Shown here piece after piece: positions 1 to 8,187 of a stretch of DNA of 11,858 nucleotides. How positions within the stretch are numbered: position 1 is the first letter of the stretch; every line of letters begins with the position of its first letter. A program made the position numbers and the translations under genes. The notes beneath the pieces are model-generated. The model saw nothing but the letters and a program-made list of their open reading frames with translations, had not been told where the DNA came from and did not search any database. The DNA comes from CAYJAB01 sp964368305 (GTDB lineage: Bacteria; Bacillota_I; Bacilli_A; Erysipelotrichales; Erysipelotrichaceae), in NCBI GenBank assembly GCA_964368305.1, contig CAYJAB010000024.1, positions 1-11,858 on the forward strand, in the 5' to 3' direction.

Positions 1-1689
1 AACTTCTATTTTTTTATTATTTGTAGGTAAATCCTTGATAGGAATTGTCTCAGATTCAGTCTCTCCTGCTTTTCTATACGTTAACTCAATTGCGTGGTCT
101 TCATCTAATCGTAAGACAAAATTTTCATTTACTGTTGCGCTCATTACAGAAGCTGCATTTATTAAGCTTTTAATATCTTCTGTTATTTTCATCAACCCAG
201 CTAAATCTGTTCCATTCGCACTTAAGTGATCTCCTGTATTAGAATCTTTTGTCGCAATCATTTCTGAATACTTATTAAATATAGTTTGGTCTAAATCAAT
301 CCCTGCGAAATATACAATCGCATCTGTTGCATTGATAAAATTATTCACAGTTGTAGTAGTAAACGAAGAGGAAGGTGCTCCATCAGACACAAATATAACC
401 AAATTTTTCACATTTCTGCCTTCTAATAAATCTTGATCTTTAACATCCGTGATTAATGTGCTTGCAGTTGTAAATCCTAATGTATAGTTTGTAGATGAGT
501 AGCCACCAATGTTTGTAAATTCAGAAGGAAAAGCGTCAACAGATAACCCTCTTTGCTCATAAATACTTCCAGCAAACTGAACATATCCAATTTTATTACT
601 TGTAGCAATATCTGTGCCATTGTTTTCAATAACAATGTTTGACAACTCTTTAAATAAGATTTTTGAAACCAACATTCTATCATATGGCAAATCATTTTTT
701 ATTAAATTATCAATATACTCTTGTGCATTATACTCAGAATAGTTAGGTATAGTGGTAGGGTCTGATTCTGATGTATATACTCTAAAATTTGTGTTATCAA
801 AATATTCTGGCGAATAATAAGTGTAAGCTGTATTTACACTTGTACTAACCTCTTCAAATAAATCTTTAGAATTATCAGAAGTAGATGGATAAAAACAATC
901 ACTTAGATTAATTGAAATATCCTCTCCTTGTTTATATTTTTCAAATCCTTCATTAGTAAATGATGAATATACAGGTGTTCTTGAATTCATATCTTTGACA
1001 GAAACAACATCAATCACCTCTTTGCCATCGATTAAAGTTAAACCGTTTTCATTAATATACTTCCTTAAATACTCTTCTATTACTGGATTAGACTTAACCC
1101 AATCCTGTGTGATTTTCGAAGATTGTGGACTATGATAATAAATATAATCCATTTCAATCTCACCAGCTATATCATCCTTCACTTTTAATCTTACAAGTGT
1201 TTTATAATAATGAAATGGATTCATATCTGGTGATGTATATACATGATTAGCATTTGAAAGCATATTGAGAGATCCTGATTGATCCATTATAAACATAATA
1301 TTAAGCGGTTGAGATAATACATCACCTGCAAAATCAATTTCAACTCTCAATGTATTTTCTGCTTCATCCTCTTTACTTGCGAATTCTACTTGCGTACTTG
1401 TAGCTGCAGTCACTTTATTTTCTGGATTATCAATGATTTCATGTAAATCATCCATTGATTCATTAAAATCCTTTAATGGATTTTCACCCTTTATCGTTGC
1501 ATTTCCATAGACATTTATATACCCCTTGTATGATGGTTGTCCATTTAAATCAAATTCCTTTGATTCTTCATAGTCATATCTTATACCATAAAGCGTATCT
1601 ATTGCATTTGCGTCTATAAAAAAACTTGACGATAGTAATACTATTGACAAAGCAATTGATAATAATTTTCTTAAGTTTGTTTTTCCCAT
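1..1689 (-). CDS. Secreted VWA-domain surface protein, paralogue 1 (3' end cut by window edge)
   Basis: The frame is open without interruption from ATG at 1689 to base 1 (563 codons); the C-terminus lies outside the window. Residues 1-29 form a signal peptide (basic start, hydrophobic core, ANA before the likely cleavage site). An N-terminal domain runs to about residue 122. The VWA domain follows with a full MIDAS site: D136-x-S138-x-S140, T400 in STNY and D436 in VSDGAP. About 195 residues (141-335) are inserted between the DxSxS loop and the helix starting PYDRML. This insert is the most divergent of the three paralogues, and its C265 is the only cysteine seen. Family knowledge: MIDAS VWA domains bind ligands through a divalent metal. 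Inference: an exported adhesin. It has its own promoter, and its first 122 residues are identical to paralogue 2 at DNA level. Confidence 0.88.
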   Translation of the reverse strand, partial: MGKTNLRKLLSIALSIVLLSSSFFIDANAIDTLYGIRYDYEESKEFDLNGQPSYKGYINVYGNATIKGENPLKDFNESMDDLHEIIDNPENKVTAATSTQVEFASKEDEAENTLRVEIDFAGDVLSQPLNIMFIMDQSGSLNMLSNANHVYTSPDMNPFHYYKTLVRLKVKDDIAGEIEMDYIYYHSPQSSKITQDWVKSNPVIEEYLRKYINENGLTLIDGKEVIDVVSVKDMNSRTPVYSSFTNEGFEKYKQGEDISINLSDCFYPSTSDNSKDLFEEVSTSVNTAYTYYSPEYFDNTNFRVYTSESDPTTIPNYSEYNAQEYIDNLIKNDLPYDRMLVSKILFKELSNIVIENNGTDIATSNKIGYVQFAGSIYEQRGLSVDAFPSEFTNIGGYSSTNYTLGFTTASTLITDVKDQDLLEGRNVKNLVIFVSDGAPSSSFTTTTVNNFINATDAIVYFAGIDLDQTIFNKYSEMIATKDSNTGDHLSANGTDLAGLMKITEDIKSLINAASVMSATVNENFVLRLDEDHAIELTYRKAGETESETIPIKDLPTNNKKIEV

Positions 1690-1746
1690 ATTTTTCCCTA
1701 TATTTCCTTTATAATTATATAGTTTTGCGTATTACATGTCAATTTT
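1325..1746 (-). repeat. 422-bp direct repeat, copy A (promoter, signal peptide and N-domain)
   Basis: Read by eye, 1325-1746 is identical to 4044-4465 with a constant offset of 2719 bp. It covers the promoter, leader, signal peptide and about the first 122 codons of VWA paralogue 1. Similarity drops sharply just upstream of the -35 box and at the start of the VWA domain. This points to recent duplication or gene conversion. Confidence 0.9.
1714..1742 (-). promoter_or_regulatory. Consensus sigma-A promoter of VWA paralogue 1
   Basis: On the minus strand, TTGACA (1742-1737) and TATAAT (1719-1714) are separated by exactly 17 bp, a perfect housekeeping promoter. The predicted transcript starts near 1707, leaving a leader of about 18 nt. 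A modest ribosome binding site (AGGG, six bases before ATG) precedes the start codon. Confidence 0.85.
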
Positions 1747-1815
1747 TACACATCAATAATATTTAATGTAATTATCATATTAAACACTATAAAAAGTCCT
1801 TTCATACATTTTTAT

Positions 1816-1868
1816 AAAAAAAGTAGAAATATAACTACTAACTAACATAGTTGTATATTCTACTTTTT
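1816..1868 (-). terminator. Intrinsic terminator of VWA paralogue 2
   Basis: The arms at 1818-1828 and 1858-1868 pair perfectly, and an inner stem extends towards the loop. On the minus strand the hairpin is followed by a U-tract (A-run 1816-1822 on the plus strand). It lies 12 bp after the stop of paralogue 2 and upstream of the paralogue 1 promoter, so the genes are transcribed separately. Confidence 0.8.
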
Positions 1869-1879
1869 ATTAACTAATA

Positions 1880-4408
1880 TTAATCCTCTAAATAATAACT
1901 TGTCTGTGGATTACTCGTATGAGGTGGTTTTTGTGCATAAGTTTCATGCACTAAATATAAAGACTGTAAATAAGGTTCGTCTTCTGCTGGATTAAATGTA
2001 TTATCTTGCCCTAAAACCCCAAGCTGTGCATAACTTACAATTTCTTCGTTTGGCTCATCTGTTACTTTCACTCTATACTCAAATTCCAACCACTCATCTA
2101 CCTTTAACTCATCCACTGAAAATAATATTCGATTTTTATCTTCATCATATGCTTTTGAGATATCTATTGTTTTAAATGTATCATCTGTTTTATTATAGAT
2201 TCTCGCCTCATAATTATGCCCAACATACGTTGTATTATCAGGTATTTTTTGTAATATAGATAAATTTTCTGCATTCACAATTCTTCCAATAGCCTCATTT
2301 TTCACTTTAATCTTATATGTAATCTCACTTCCAACAAGTACACCTGTTTTATACCCATCCTCTACTTCAAAGATTGCATTTGTAGCAGGACTCGATGTAT
2401 TTTCTATTCTTAATTGACTGTTTCCTTCAATTAAAATATCTCCTAAGTCCGCTGCCTCAACCGAATCCGCAAACCCATCTTGATTTATATAAAATACATC
2501 TGTATTATCTAAAACAATTGACTCAAATGATCCACCTGTCGCGATCTCATCCCAAGTCACTTTCTCTTCATTTACTTTTGTATAAAAACTCAATCGCGCA
2601 TTATTTACATTATTATGTGTTATATTCCAAGAAATCTCTTGTGTAGTTTCATCATATGAAAGTGTTCCAATCAACTCATTCGCTGCATTTCTAACTTCTT
2701 TTTCTTTATTACTTGTAGGTAAGCTATCAATAAGTATTGTCTCAGATTCAGTTTCTCCTGCTTTTCTATACGTTAACTCAATTGTATGGTCTGCATCAAA
2801 TCGTAAGACAAAATTTTCATTTATTTTTGCGCTCATTACAGAAGCTGCATTTATTAAGCTTTTTATATCTTCAGTTATTTTCATCAAACCTTCTAAATCC
2901 GTTCCATTATCCCCTAAATATTTCCCTGTTTTTGTATCCTTTGTCGCAAGAATTTCCAAATACTCATTATATGTTGTTTGATCTAAATCAATCCCTGCGA
3001 AATATACAATCGCATTTGTTGAATTTAGGAAACGCTGCATCATATCTGCAGTAAATGCAGGATCTGGAGCTCCATCCGATACAAAAATCACAAGATTTTT
3101 AGGATGACGTGTATCCACTATCCTACTTTCATCTTCAAATAATTCCTGCGCTTTTGTAAGCCCTCTATAATAATTCGTACCATAATACCCTCTTGTTTTT
3201 GTAAAGATATCCTCAAATTCCTCCGTTGAAAGTCCGCGAAAACCTTCTGGTTCTACAACTCCTGCAAACTGGACAAATCCAATTTTATTATGCTCTACTT
3301 CTGGCGCTCCTATATTATTTTCTAGTATGGTACTAGATAAGTCTTTAAACAAAATTTTAGATAACAACATTCTATCATACGCCCTATTTTGCTCAATCAT
3401 TTCATTTATATATTCTGCTGAATCAAAATCATTGTAGCTAGATGCACTATTAGAAGAGTAAAAATTTGTACTCGAAAATAATTCTGGAGAATAATACATC
3501 CAGTCTTCCTCAAAATAAGCTGCGCTATTATACTTTTCAAAAGGAAAATCTAAATCTGTTGCACTACTAAAAAAAGTACATTCAGTTGGCCCAAACACTG
3601 TATCCGATTCATAGTCAGATTTTAATACATAAATATCTGCATCAGAATATATCCTAGCTAGCTTTACATCTACGATCTTTTTATATTCATTTATATCTCC
3701 TACAATATCAATGTTTGAAACAATTTCTTTATCCGGCGATACATAATAATCAACTAATCCAGGCAAAGCGTATTTTCCTCCACCCTTAGATGCGTAATCT
3801 TCAATCGCAGTATATGATAAAAACCATGCTCCTGTTATTTTAGAATGCTGCGGGCTATGATAATATTCAAACACCTCTGAAGATTTATCCTCGTAATATA
3901 AAGTAGCACTTGTTTTGTAATAATGCCTTGGATTCATGTTCGGTGATGGCGCAGCAATAAGACCCGTAGGTCCGTTATGCATATTAAGTGATCCTGATTG
4001 ATCCATAACAAACATAACATTGAGCGGTTGAGATAATACACTCCCTGCAAAATCAATTTCAACTCTCAATGTATTTTCTGCTTCATCCTCTTTACTTGCG
4101 AATTCTACTTGCGTACTTGTAGCTGCAGTCACTTTATTTTCTGGATTATCAATGATTTCATGTAAATCATCCATTGATTCATTAAAATCCTTTAATGGAT
4201 TTTCACCCTTTATCGTTGCATTTCCATAGACATTTATATACCCCTTGTATGATGGTTGTCCATTTAAATCAAATTCCTTTGATTCTTCATAGTCATATCT
4301 TATACCATAAAGCGTATCTATTGCATTTGCGTCTATAAAAAAACTTGACGATAGTAATACTATTGACAAAGCAATTGATAATAATTTTCTTAAGTTTGTT
4401 TTTCCCAT
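1880..4408 (-). CDS. Secreted VWA-domain surface protein, paralogue 2 (842 aa, complete)
   Basis: The signal peptide covers residues 1-29 (cleavage probably after DANA). An N-terminal domain runs to about residue 122. The VWA domain spans about 128-525 and carries D136-x-S138-x-S140, T411 in GTNY and D445 in VSDGAP, a complete MIDAS site. Residues 141-343 form a large insert between the metal loop and the helix AYDRMLLSKILF, with the single cysteine C277. A beta-rich segment (about 528-660) follows. Next is a DUF11-like domain (about 664-800) with GSEITYKIKVKN and KIPDNTTYV. The tail is PPHTSNPQTSYYLED. The NPQT motif resembles a sortase B type signal, but no hydrophobic segment or basic tail follows it. 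Family knowledge: inserted VWA arms occur in RrgA-like pilus tips. Inference: an exported adhesin whose mode of anchoring is unclear. Confidence 0.93.
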   Translation of the reverse strand: MGKTNLRKLLSIALSIVLLSSSFFIDANAIDTLYGIRYDYEESKEFDLNGQPSYKGYINVYGNATIKGENPLKDFNESMDDLHEIIDNPENKVTAATSTQVEFASKEDEAENTLRVEIDFAGSVLSQPLNVMFVMDQSGSLNMHNGPTGLIAAPSPNMNPRHYYKTSATLYYEDKSSEVFEYYHSPQHSKITGAWFLSYTAIEDYASKGGGKYALPGLVDYYVSPDKEIVSNIDIVGDINEYKKIVDVKLARIYSDADIYVLKSDYESDTVFGPTECTFFSSATDLDFPFEKYNSAAYFEEDWMYYSPELFSSTNFYSSNSASSYNDFDSAEYINEMIEQNRAYDRMLLSKILFKDLSSTILENNIGAPEVEHNKIGFVQFAGVVEPEGFRGLSTEEFEDIFTKTRGYYGTNYYRGLTKAQELFEDESRIVDTRHPKNLVIFVSDGAPDPAFTADMMQRFLNSTNAIVYFAGIDLDQTTYNEYLEILATKDTKTGKYLGDNGTDLEGLMKITEDIKSLINAASVMSAKINENFVLRFDADHTIELTYRKAGETESETILIDSLPTSNKEKEVRNAANELIGTLSYDETTQEISWNITHNNVNNARLSFYTKVNEEKVTWDEIATGGSFESIVLDNTDVFYINQDGFADSVEAADLGDILIEGNSQLRIENTSSPATNAIFEVEDGYKTGVLVGSEITYKIKVKNEAIGRIVNAENLSILQKIPDNTTYVGHNYEARIYNKTDDTFKTIDISKAYDEDKNRILFSVDELKVDEWLEFEYRVKVTDEPNEEIVSYAQLGVLGQDNTFNPAEDEPYLQSLYLVHETYAQKPPHTSNPQTSYYLED

Positions 4409-4465
4409 ATTTTTCCCTATATTTCCTTTATAATTATATAGTTTTGCGTATTACATGTCAATTTT
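4044..4465 (-). repeat. 422-bp direct repeat, copy B (promoter, signal peptide and N-domain)
   Basis: This is the partner of 1325-1746, identical by eye across promoter, leader, signal peptide and N-terminal domain of VWA paralogue 2. Paralogue 3 has the same protein architecture here but clearly diverged DNA, so homogenisation involves only the two left genes. Confidence 0.9.
4433..4461 (-). promoter_or_regulatory. Consensus sigma-A promoter of VWA paralogue 2
   Basis: TTGACA (4461-4456) and TATAAT (4438-4433) on the minus strand are 17 bp apart. The element lies inside the identical repeat, so it is the same promoter as that of paralogue 1. The expected start is about 18 nt before the ATG at 4408. 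Confidence 0.85.
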
Positions 4466-4535
4466 AACATATAAAAAATATTTGATATAATATTGCATTA
4501 GACATTATAAAATAGTCTCATTCAATATTCTGCAT

Positions 4536-4588
4536 AAAAAAAGTAGAAATGTAACTACTATCTAATATAGTTGCATATTCTACTTTTT
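4536..4588 (-). terminator. Intrinsic terminator of VWA paralogue 3
   Basis: The arms at 4538-4548 and 4578-4588 pair perfectly, and a U-tract follows on the minus strand. It lies 12 bp past the stop at 4600. It is homologous to the hairpin at 1816-1868. One inner pair has changed on both sides (A-T at 1831/1854, G-C at 4551/4574), which supports the structure. Confidence 0.8.
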
Positions 4589-4599
4589 ATTAACTAATA

Positions 4600-7140
4600 C
4601 TAATCCTCTAAATAATAGCTTGTCTGTGGATTACTTGTATGAGGTGGTTTTGGTGGAACATAATCTGGTGTTCTATGCACCAAATATAATGATTGTAATA
4701 TCGGTTCATTTGTTGTAGCATCCAAAGTATTTTCATACCCTTGAACACCCAACTGTGCATAACTGATTATTTGCTTACTATATTCCTTTGTTACTTCAAC
4801 AGTATATTCAAACTCTAAATACTCGTCTACATTTAATTCATCTACCAAGATTGAAATTTCTTTATCATCCTCATTATATGCATCCTTAATATCAATCGTT
4901 TTAATTAATGTATTTGTAGAATCATATATATTCAACAAATCACTATGTTCTTTATATGTTGTATTGTCAGGAATCTTTTGTAAGATTAAAAGATTATGTG
5001 CATTTACAATATTTGTAAAGTCTTCATTTTTAACTTTAATTGTATACGTAATCTCGCTTCCTAATCCAACTTCCGTCTCATTTACATCGATAACTTCAAA
5101 TCCAGGCTTTGTGATTGGATCAGCATAATTTTCAATTCTTAACTGACTATTTCCCTCGATAAGAATATCTCCTAAATCTTCTACCTTAACCGCTTCTTGA
5201 AAACCACTTTGATTAATATATTGTACATCAGTATTACTTAATACAATTGATTCTAAACTCCCGCCTGTAGCAATAGAATCCCAATCAATTGAATCTTCAT
5301 TTACACGTGTATAAAAACTTAATCTTGAGTTATTCACATTTTTATATGTTACATTCCAAGAAAGCTTCTGTGTAGGCCCATCATAAGAAAGCTCACCGAT
5401 TACTCTCCCGTCTTTATTTACAACATCAATTGGCACATTATCTGTAGTTAAATTTCTAATCGGAATAATTTCTGAATCCACAGCACCTTCAACCCTATAT
5501 TCTAATTCAATCAAATGTGTATCATCTAAACGAATTTCAAAATTATCATCAATTGTAGCGCTCATTAATGACGATGCATTAACTAATTTTTCAACATCAT
5601 CACGAATTTTAATTAAACCATCTAAATCAGTTCCGTTATAACTTAAATATTCACCTGTTGTAGGATCCTTTGTCGCAATAATTTTCTTATACTTCTCATA
5701 TGGTACATTATCTAAATCAATCCCTGCGAAGTATACAATCGCATTTGTTGAATCTAAGAAATTCTGCATCATAGCTGTTGTAAATTCTGGACTTGGTGCT
5801 CCATCAGATACAAAGACGACAACATTTTTGGGATCACGCCCATCATCATTTAAAGCCTCGTTTTTAAAAAAATCAGCAGCTTTTATAAATGCCTTTGCAT
5901 AATTTGTGTATTTAAAACCTTCTGTTCTTGTAAAATCATCCCCAAACTGAGTTAGATCAAACTCTTGATAAGCTGCTTTAAACCCATTTACTGTTTCAAC
6001 TTCACCTGCAAATTGAATATGAGAAATTTTATTCTTCTCTTCATAAGGAAAACTATCATTGTCTTGCACAACGATATTTGATAAATCTTTAAACAAAATT
6101 TTTGAAAGCAACATTCTATCATAAGCTCTATTTTCTAGAAGCATTTCATCTATATACGCTTTAGAGTCAAAATCATCGTATGAACCTGTATCAGAATAAA
6201 ATGCAGTTGAGCTAAAAAGCTCAGGAGAATAAAACTGCCAACTCGGTTCAGGAGTTAAAGTTCTAACATATTTTTCAAATGGGAAGTTAGGATTACTTTC
6301 ATCTGTTCCTAAAGGAAACGTACATTGAAATGGATCTAATTTCTCATTGGAAATATAAATTGGTGTATCTGTATTTAATAGAGGCACAGTTGCTTTTGTA
6401 ATCCTTTTGTACCCCGTTTTATCTGCTGGCACATCATTATAATGAACCAACTTACCATCCGGAGATATATAATTGTTTGCCAATCCCTGTAGGTTTTCCG
6501 CTATCATACCATGTGTTGCATAGCTTGAAATCGCTGCTACAGATAAGGAAAATGCTCCTGTTATTCTTGAGTATTGCGGACTATGATAATAATCAAAGGC
6601 CATAGTTGAATTATCTTCTAATGTAAGTGTAACACGTGTTTGATAATAATGGTTTGGATTCATATTTGCAGAAACTGCAGATAAAAATCCAGCAGTTACA
6701 TTTCCTGCAAACATATTAAGTGAACCTGATTGGTCCATAATAAACATTACATTTAATGGTTGTGTTAATACATCCCCAGCAAAGTCAATTTGAACTTTTA
6801 GTGTATTTTCAATTTTATCAATTTCACTATCAAAATTAACCTGTGTGCTTGTAGTTGCATTAATATCTGTAGTTGGATCATCAATAACGTTTTGAAGATC
6901 TTTCATCGAATCATCAAACTCTTTTAAAGGATTTACGCCATTTAGTTGAAGATTCCCATAAATATTAATATAACCTTTATAAGTGGGTTCACCGTTTACA
7001 CCATATTCCTTATCTTCTATTGTGTCATATCTCTTTCCATCTAAAGCAATGCTTGCACTAACATCGACTATAGAATTAGACACTAAAACACTGACTATTA
7101 ATACAGTGATTATTGATAACTTAACAAATTTGTCTCTCAT
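4600..7140 (-). CDS. Secreted VWA-domain surface protein, paralogue 3 (846 aa, complete)
   Basis: I chose ATG at 7140 because TAGGAG lies five bases before it and a signal peptide begins there (residues 1-29, VSA at the likely cleavage site). An in-frame upstream ATG at 7200 lies upstream of the -10 box and would not be transcribed. Domain order matches its neighbours: N-domain; VWA with D136-x-S138-x-S140, T412 and D446; variable insert (about 141-338) with the single cysteine C273; beta-rich segment; DUF11-like domain; tail KPPHTSNPQTSYYLED. The last 16 residues match paralogue 2 exactly, although the proteins differ widely elsewhere. Paralogue 3 is the most diverged in DNA sequence over the N-domain. 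Inference: an exported metal-dependent adhesin, probably surface-associated. Confidence 0.92.
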   Translation of the reverse strand: MRDKFVKLSIITVLIVSVLVSNSIVDVSASIALDGKRYDTIEDKEYGVNGEPTYKGYINIYGNLQLNGVNPLKEFDDSMKDLQNVIDDPTTDINATTSTQVNFDSEIDKIENTLKVQIDFAGDVLTQPLNVMFIMDQSGSLNMFAGNVTAGFLSAVSANMNPNHYYQTRVTLTLEDNSTMAFDYYHSPQYSRITGAFSLSVAAISSYATHGMIAENLQGLANNYISPDGKLVHYNDVPADKTGYKRITKATVPLLNTDTPIYISNEKLDPFQCTFPLGTDESNPNFPFEKYVRTLTPEPSWQFYSPELFSSTAFYSDTGSYDDFDSKAYIDEMLLENRAYDRMLLSKILFKDLSNIVVQDNDSFPYEEKNKISHIQFAGEVETVNGFKAAYQEFDLTQFGDDFTRTEGFKYTNYAKAFIKAADFFKNEALNDDGRDPKNVVVFVSDGAPSPEFTTAMMQNFLDSTNAIVYFAGIDLDNVPYEKYKKIIATKDPTTGEYLSYNGTDLDGLIKIRDDVEKLVNASSLMSATIDDNFEIRLDDTHLIELEYRVEGAVDSEIIPIRNLTTDNVPIDVVNKDGRVIGELSYDGPTQKLSWNVTYKNVNNSRLSFYTRVNEDSIDWDSIATGGSLESIVLSNTDVQYINQSGFQEAVKVEDLGDILIEGNSQLRIENYADPITKPGFEVIDVNETEVGLGSEITYTIKVKNEDFTNIVNAHNLLILQKIPDNTTYKEHSDLLNIYDSTNTLIKTIDIKDAYNEDDKEISILVDELNVDEYLEFEYTVEVTKEYSKQIISYAQLGVQGYENTLDATTNEPILQSLYLVHRTPDYVPPKPPHTSNPQTSYYLED

Positions 7141-7191
7141 ATTACTCCTAACAATATATACCCCTATATATAAATATTTATTTATGTAAAA

Positions 7192-7220
7192 ATTATACAT
7201 TTATCTATGTTAACTGTCAA
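7192..7220 (-). promoter_or_regulatory. Consensus sigma-A promoter of VWA paralogue 3
   Basis: TTGACA (7220-7215) and TATAAT (7197-7192) on the minus strand are 17 bp apart, again a perfect match. Transcription should start near 7185, leaving a leader of about 45 nt with a strong TAGGAG site before ATG 7140. The upstream DNA differs from the other two copies, so the consensus has been kept independently. Confidence 0.85.
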
Positions 7221-7329
7221 TTTATTATCTACCAAATACACTTTAATTAATGCTTTTTTTATTTTCTTCCCTATAACTTTTATCTATTTTTTATTTAAAA
7301 TTTAATTATACACATTATCGTTTTTCAAT

Positions 7330-7353
7330 AAAAAAGTGTGGATTTATTCGCAC
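7330..7353 (-). terminator. Possible terminator after the HAD hydrolase gene
   Basis: The arms 7336-7340 and 7349-7353 form a short stem next to an A-run (7330-7335) that would give a U-tract on the minus strand. One pair is imperfect in that orientation. The sequence resembles the stronger hairpin at 11682-11701, including the AATAAAAAAGTG flank, which suggests a shared terminator type. Confidence 0.4.
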
Positions 7354-7401
7354 ATTTCTTTTTTATCAAACAAGCATCTTCTTTATGCTCTTTTTCTTCT
7401 A

Positions 7402-7462
7402 AAATATTACATTATCACGCATGATACTGTGTTGTTAATCAATGATAGCAATTGTAATATTT
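7402..7462. repeat. 10-bp inverted repeat just after the HAD gene
   Basis: AAATATTACA at 7402-7411 and its complement at 7453-7462 face each other over 41 bp. A smaller inverted repeat (TATCA-CGCA-TGATA) lies inside. It sits at the stop codon of the HAD gene and may fold in its mRNA 3' end. No U-tract follows, so it is not a clear terminator. Confidence 0.4.
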
Positions 7463-8066
7463 ATAATAGGATGCGATTCAGTATGTTATTAAAATCCTTT
7501 ACATTTCTGTTTTCATCATCAAAAAATATAGTCTTCATACCTAATGAATTTGGGACCACCAAATTTTCCTTTGTATTATCAATAAAAACACATTCATTTG
7601 GACTTACATTCAGTTGACTACAAGCATATTGAAAAACATCACTAGACTTCTTACTCATTTTCAATTGTGCTGAAATTGAGATAAAATCAAAATATTTATA
7701 CAAATCTTTACTAGTAAAGATTTGCTCTATCCTATCTACTTTATTATCTGTGATTAAGCCGATCAAATATCGATGTTTTAAATTTTTTAAAGTATCCATC
7801 ATTTCTTCATCAAGTTTTGTTGCTATAAAAGACTCTATGAGAATATCATATGATACCTTTTCTTTTACATCACTACAAAACTCATCCCACATATCTTCAT
7901 GCACAATATCTCCATCTAATAAAGCATGATTGTGCTTATAATAGGCATTTTTTACAATATCTAGTGGTATACTACACTTTTTTGAAATGTAGTTAGTTAT
8001 TGAAGTTGAACCTGTTTTATCAATAGTTAATACACCATCAAAATCAAATAAAATTGCTTTTATCAT
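7461..8066 (-). CDS. HAD-superfamily hydrolase (201 aa)
   Basis: This is a cytoplasmic HAD-IA type hydrolase, probably a phosphatase or beta-phosphoglucomutase-like enzyme of unknown substrate. Motif I is FDFDGVLT with nucleophile D8 and acid/base D10. Motif II is T106 in LITDNK. Motif III is a lysine in KMSKKSSDVF (about K139). Motif IV is D163 in FIDNTKENL. A helical cap (about residues 17-85) sits between motifs I and II. The length is typical and all catalytic residues are present. The ATG at 8066 follows a GGGGG-type binding site. It stands alone, with about 320 bp on its downstream side before the VWA promoter, and is not obviously linked to its neighbours. The substrate cannot be read from sequence. 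Confidence 0.9.
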   Translation of the reverse strand: MIKAILFDFDGVLTIDKTGSTSITNYISKKCSIPLDIVKNAYYKHNHALLDGDIVHEDMWDEFCSDVKEKVSYDILIESFIATKLDEEMMDTLKNLKHRYLIGLITDNKVDRIEQIFTSKDLYKYFDFISISAQLKMSKKSSDVFQYACSQLNVSPNECVFIDNTKENLVVPNSLGMKTIFFDDENRNVKDFNNILNRILL

Positions 8067-8093
8067 CTTTTTCCCCCTTTATTATATAATTAC

Positions 8094-8102
8094 AATATAC
8101 CA
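8094..8102 (-). promoter_or_regulatory. Possible extended -10 promoter of the HAD gene
   Basis: TGGTATATT on the minus strand fits an extended -10 (TG-N-TATAAT type), about 28 bp before ATG 8066. No good -35 box was found at 16-18 bp. A second TATAAT lies closer to the start codon, but transcription from it would remove most of the ribosome binding site. Confidence 0.35.
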
Positions 8103-8160
8103 CAAGTAGCTCTTTGGTGATATCTATTTACGCTGAAAGTCAATAGAAGCACTACAAACA

Positions 8161-8187
8161 TAAAAAAACACCTAAATGTAGGTGTTA
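8161..8187 (-). terminator. Strong intrinsic terminator on the minus strand
   Basis: AACACCTA (8167-8174) pairs perfectly with 8179-8186 around a four-base loop. The minus-strand hairpin is followed directly by a run of U (A-run 8162-8168 on the plus strand). No protein gene ends here. It closes the candidate structured RNA at 8188-8297. Confidence 0.8.

Noticed and set aside
477..695. Separate 72-codon minus-strand frame inside VWA paralogue 1
   Set aside because: It overlaps the long in-frame VWA coding sequence in another frame; the VWA frame is uninterrupted and conserved in the other two paralogues.
2395..3054. Plus-strand open frames opposite VWA paralogue 2, and similar ones elsewhere
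   Set aside because: They are antisense to conserved coding sequence, low in complexity (Leu/Ser/Tyr-rich) and have no matching features.
7141..7200. N-terminal extension of VWA paralogue 3 starting at ATG 7200
   Set aside because: The extra 20 codons lie over and upstream of the -10 box, and ATG 7140 has a strong TAGGAG site and a proper signal peptide.
7461..8066. HAD hydrolase as a third member of the DprA-PRTase system
   Set aside because: It is separated by about 770 bp, an RNA candidate and a strong terminator, and the PRTase protein already has its own HAD-like region.
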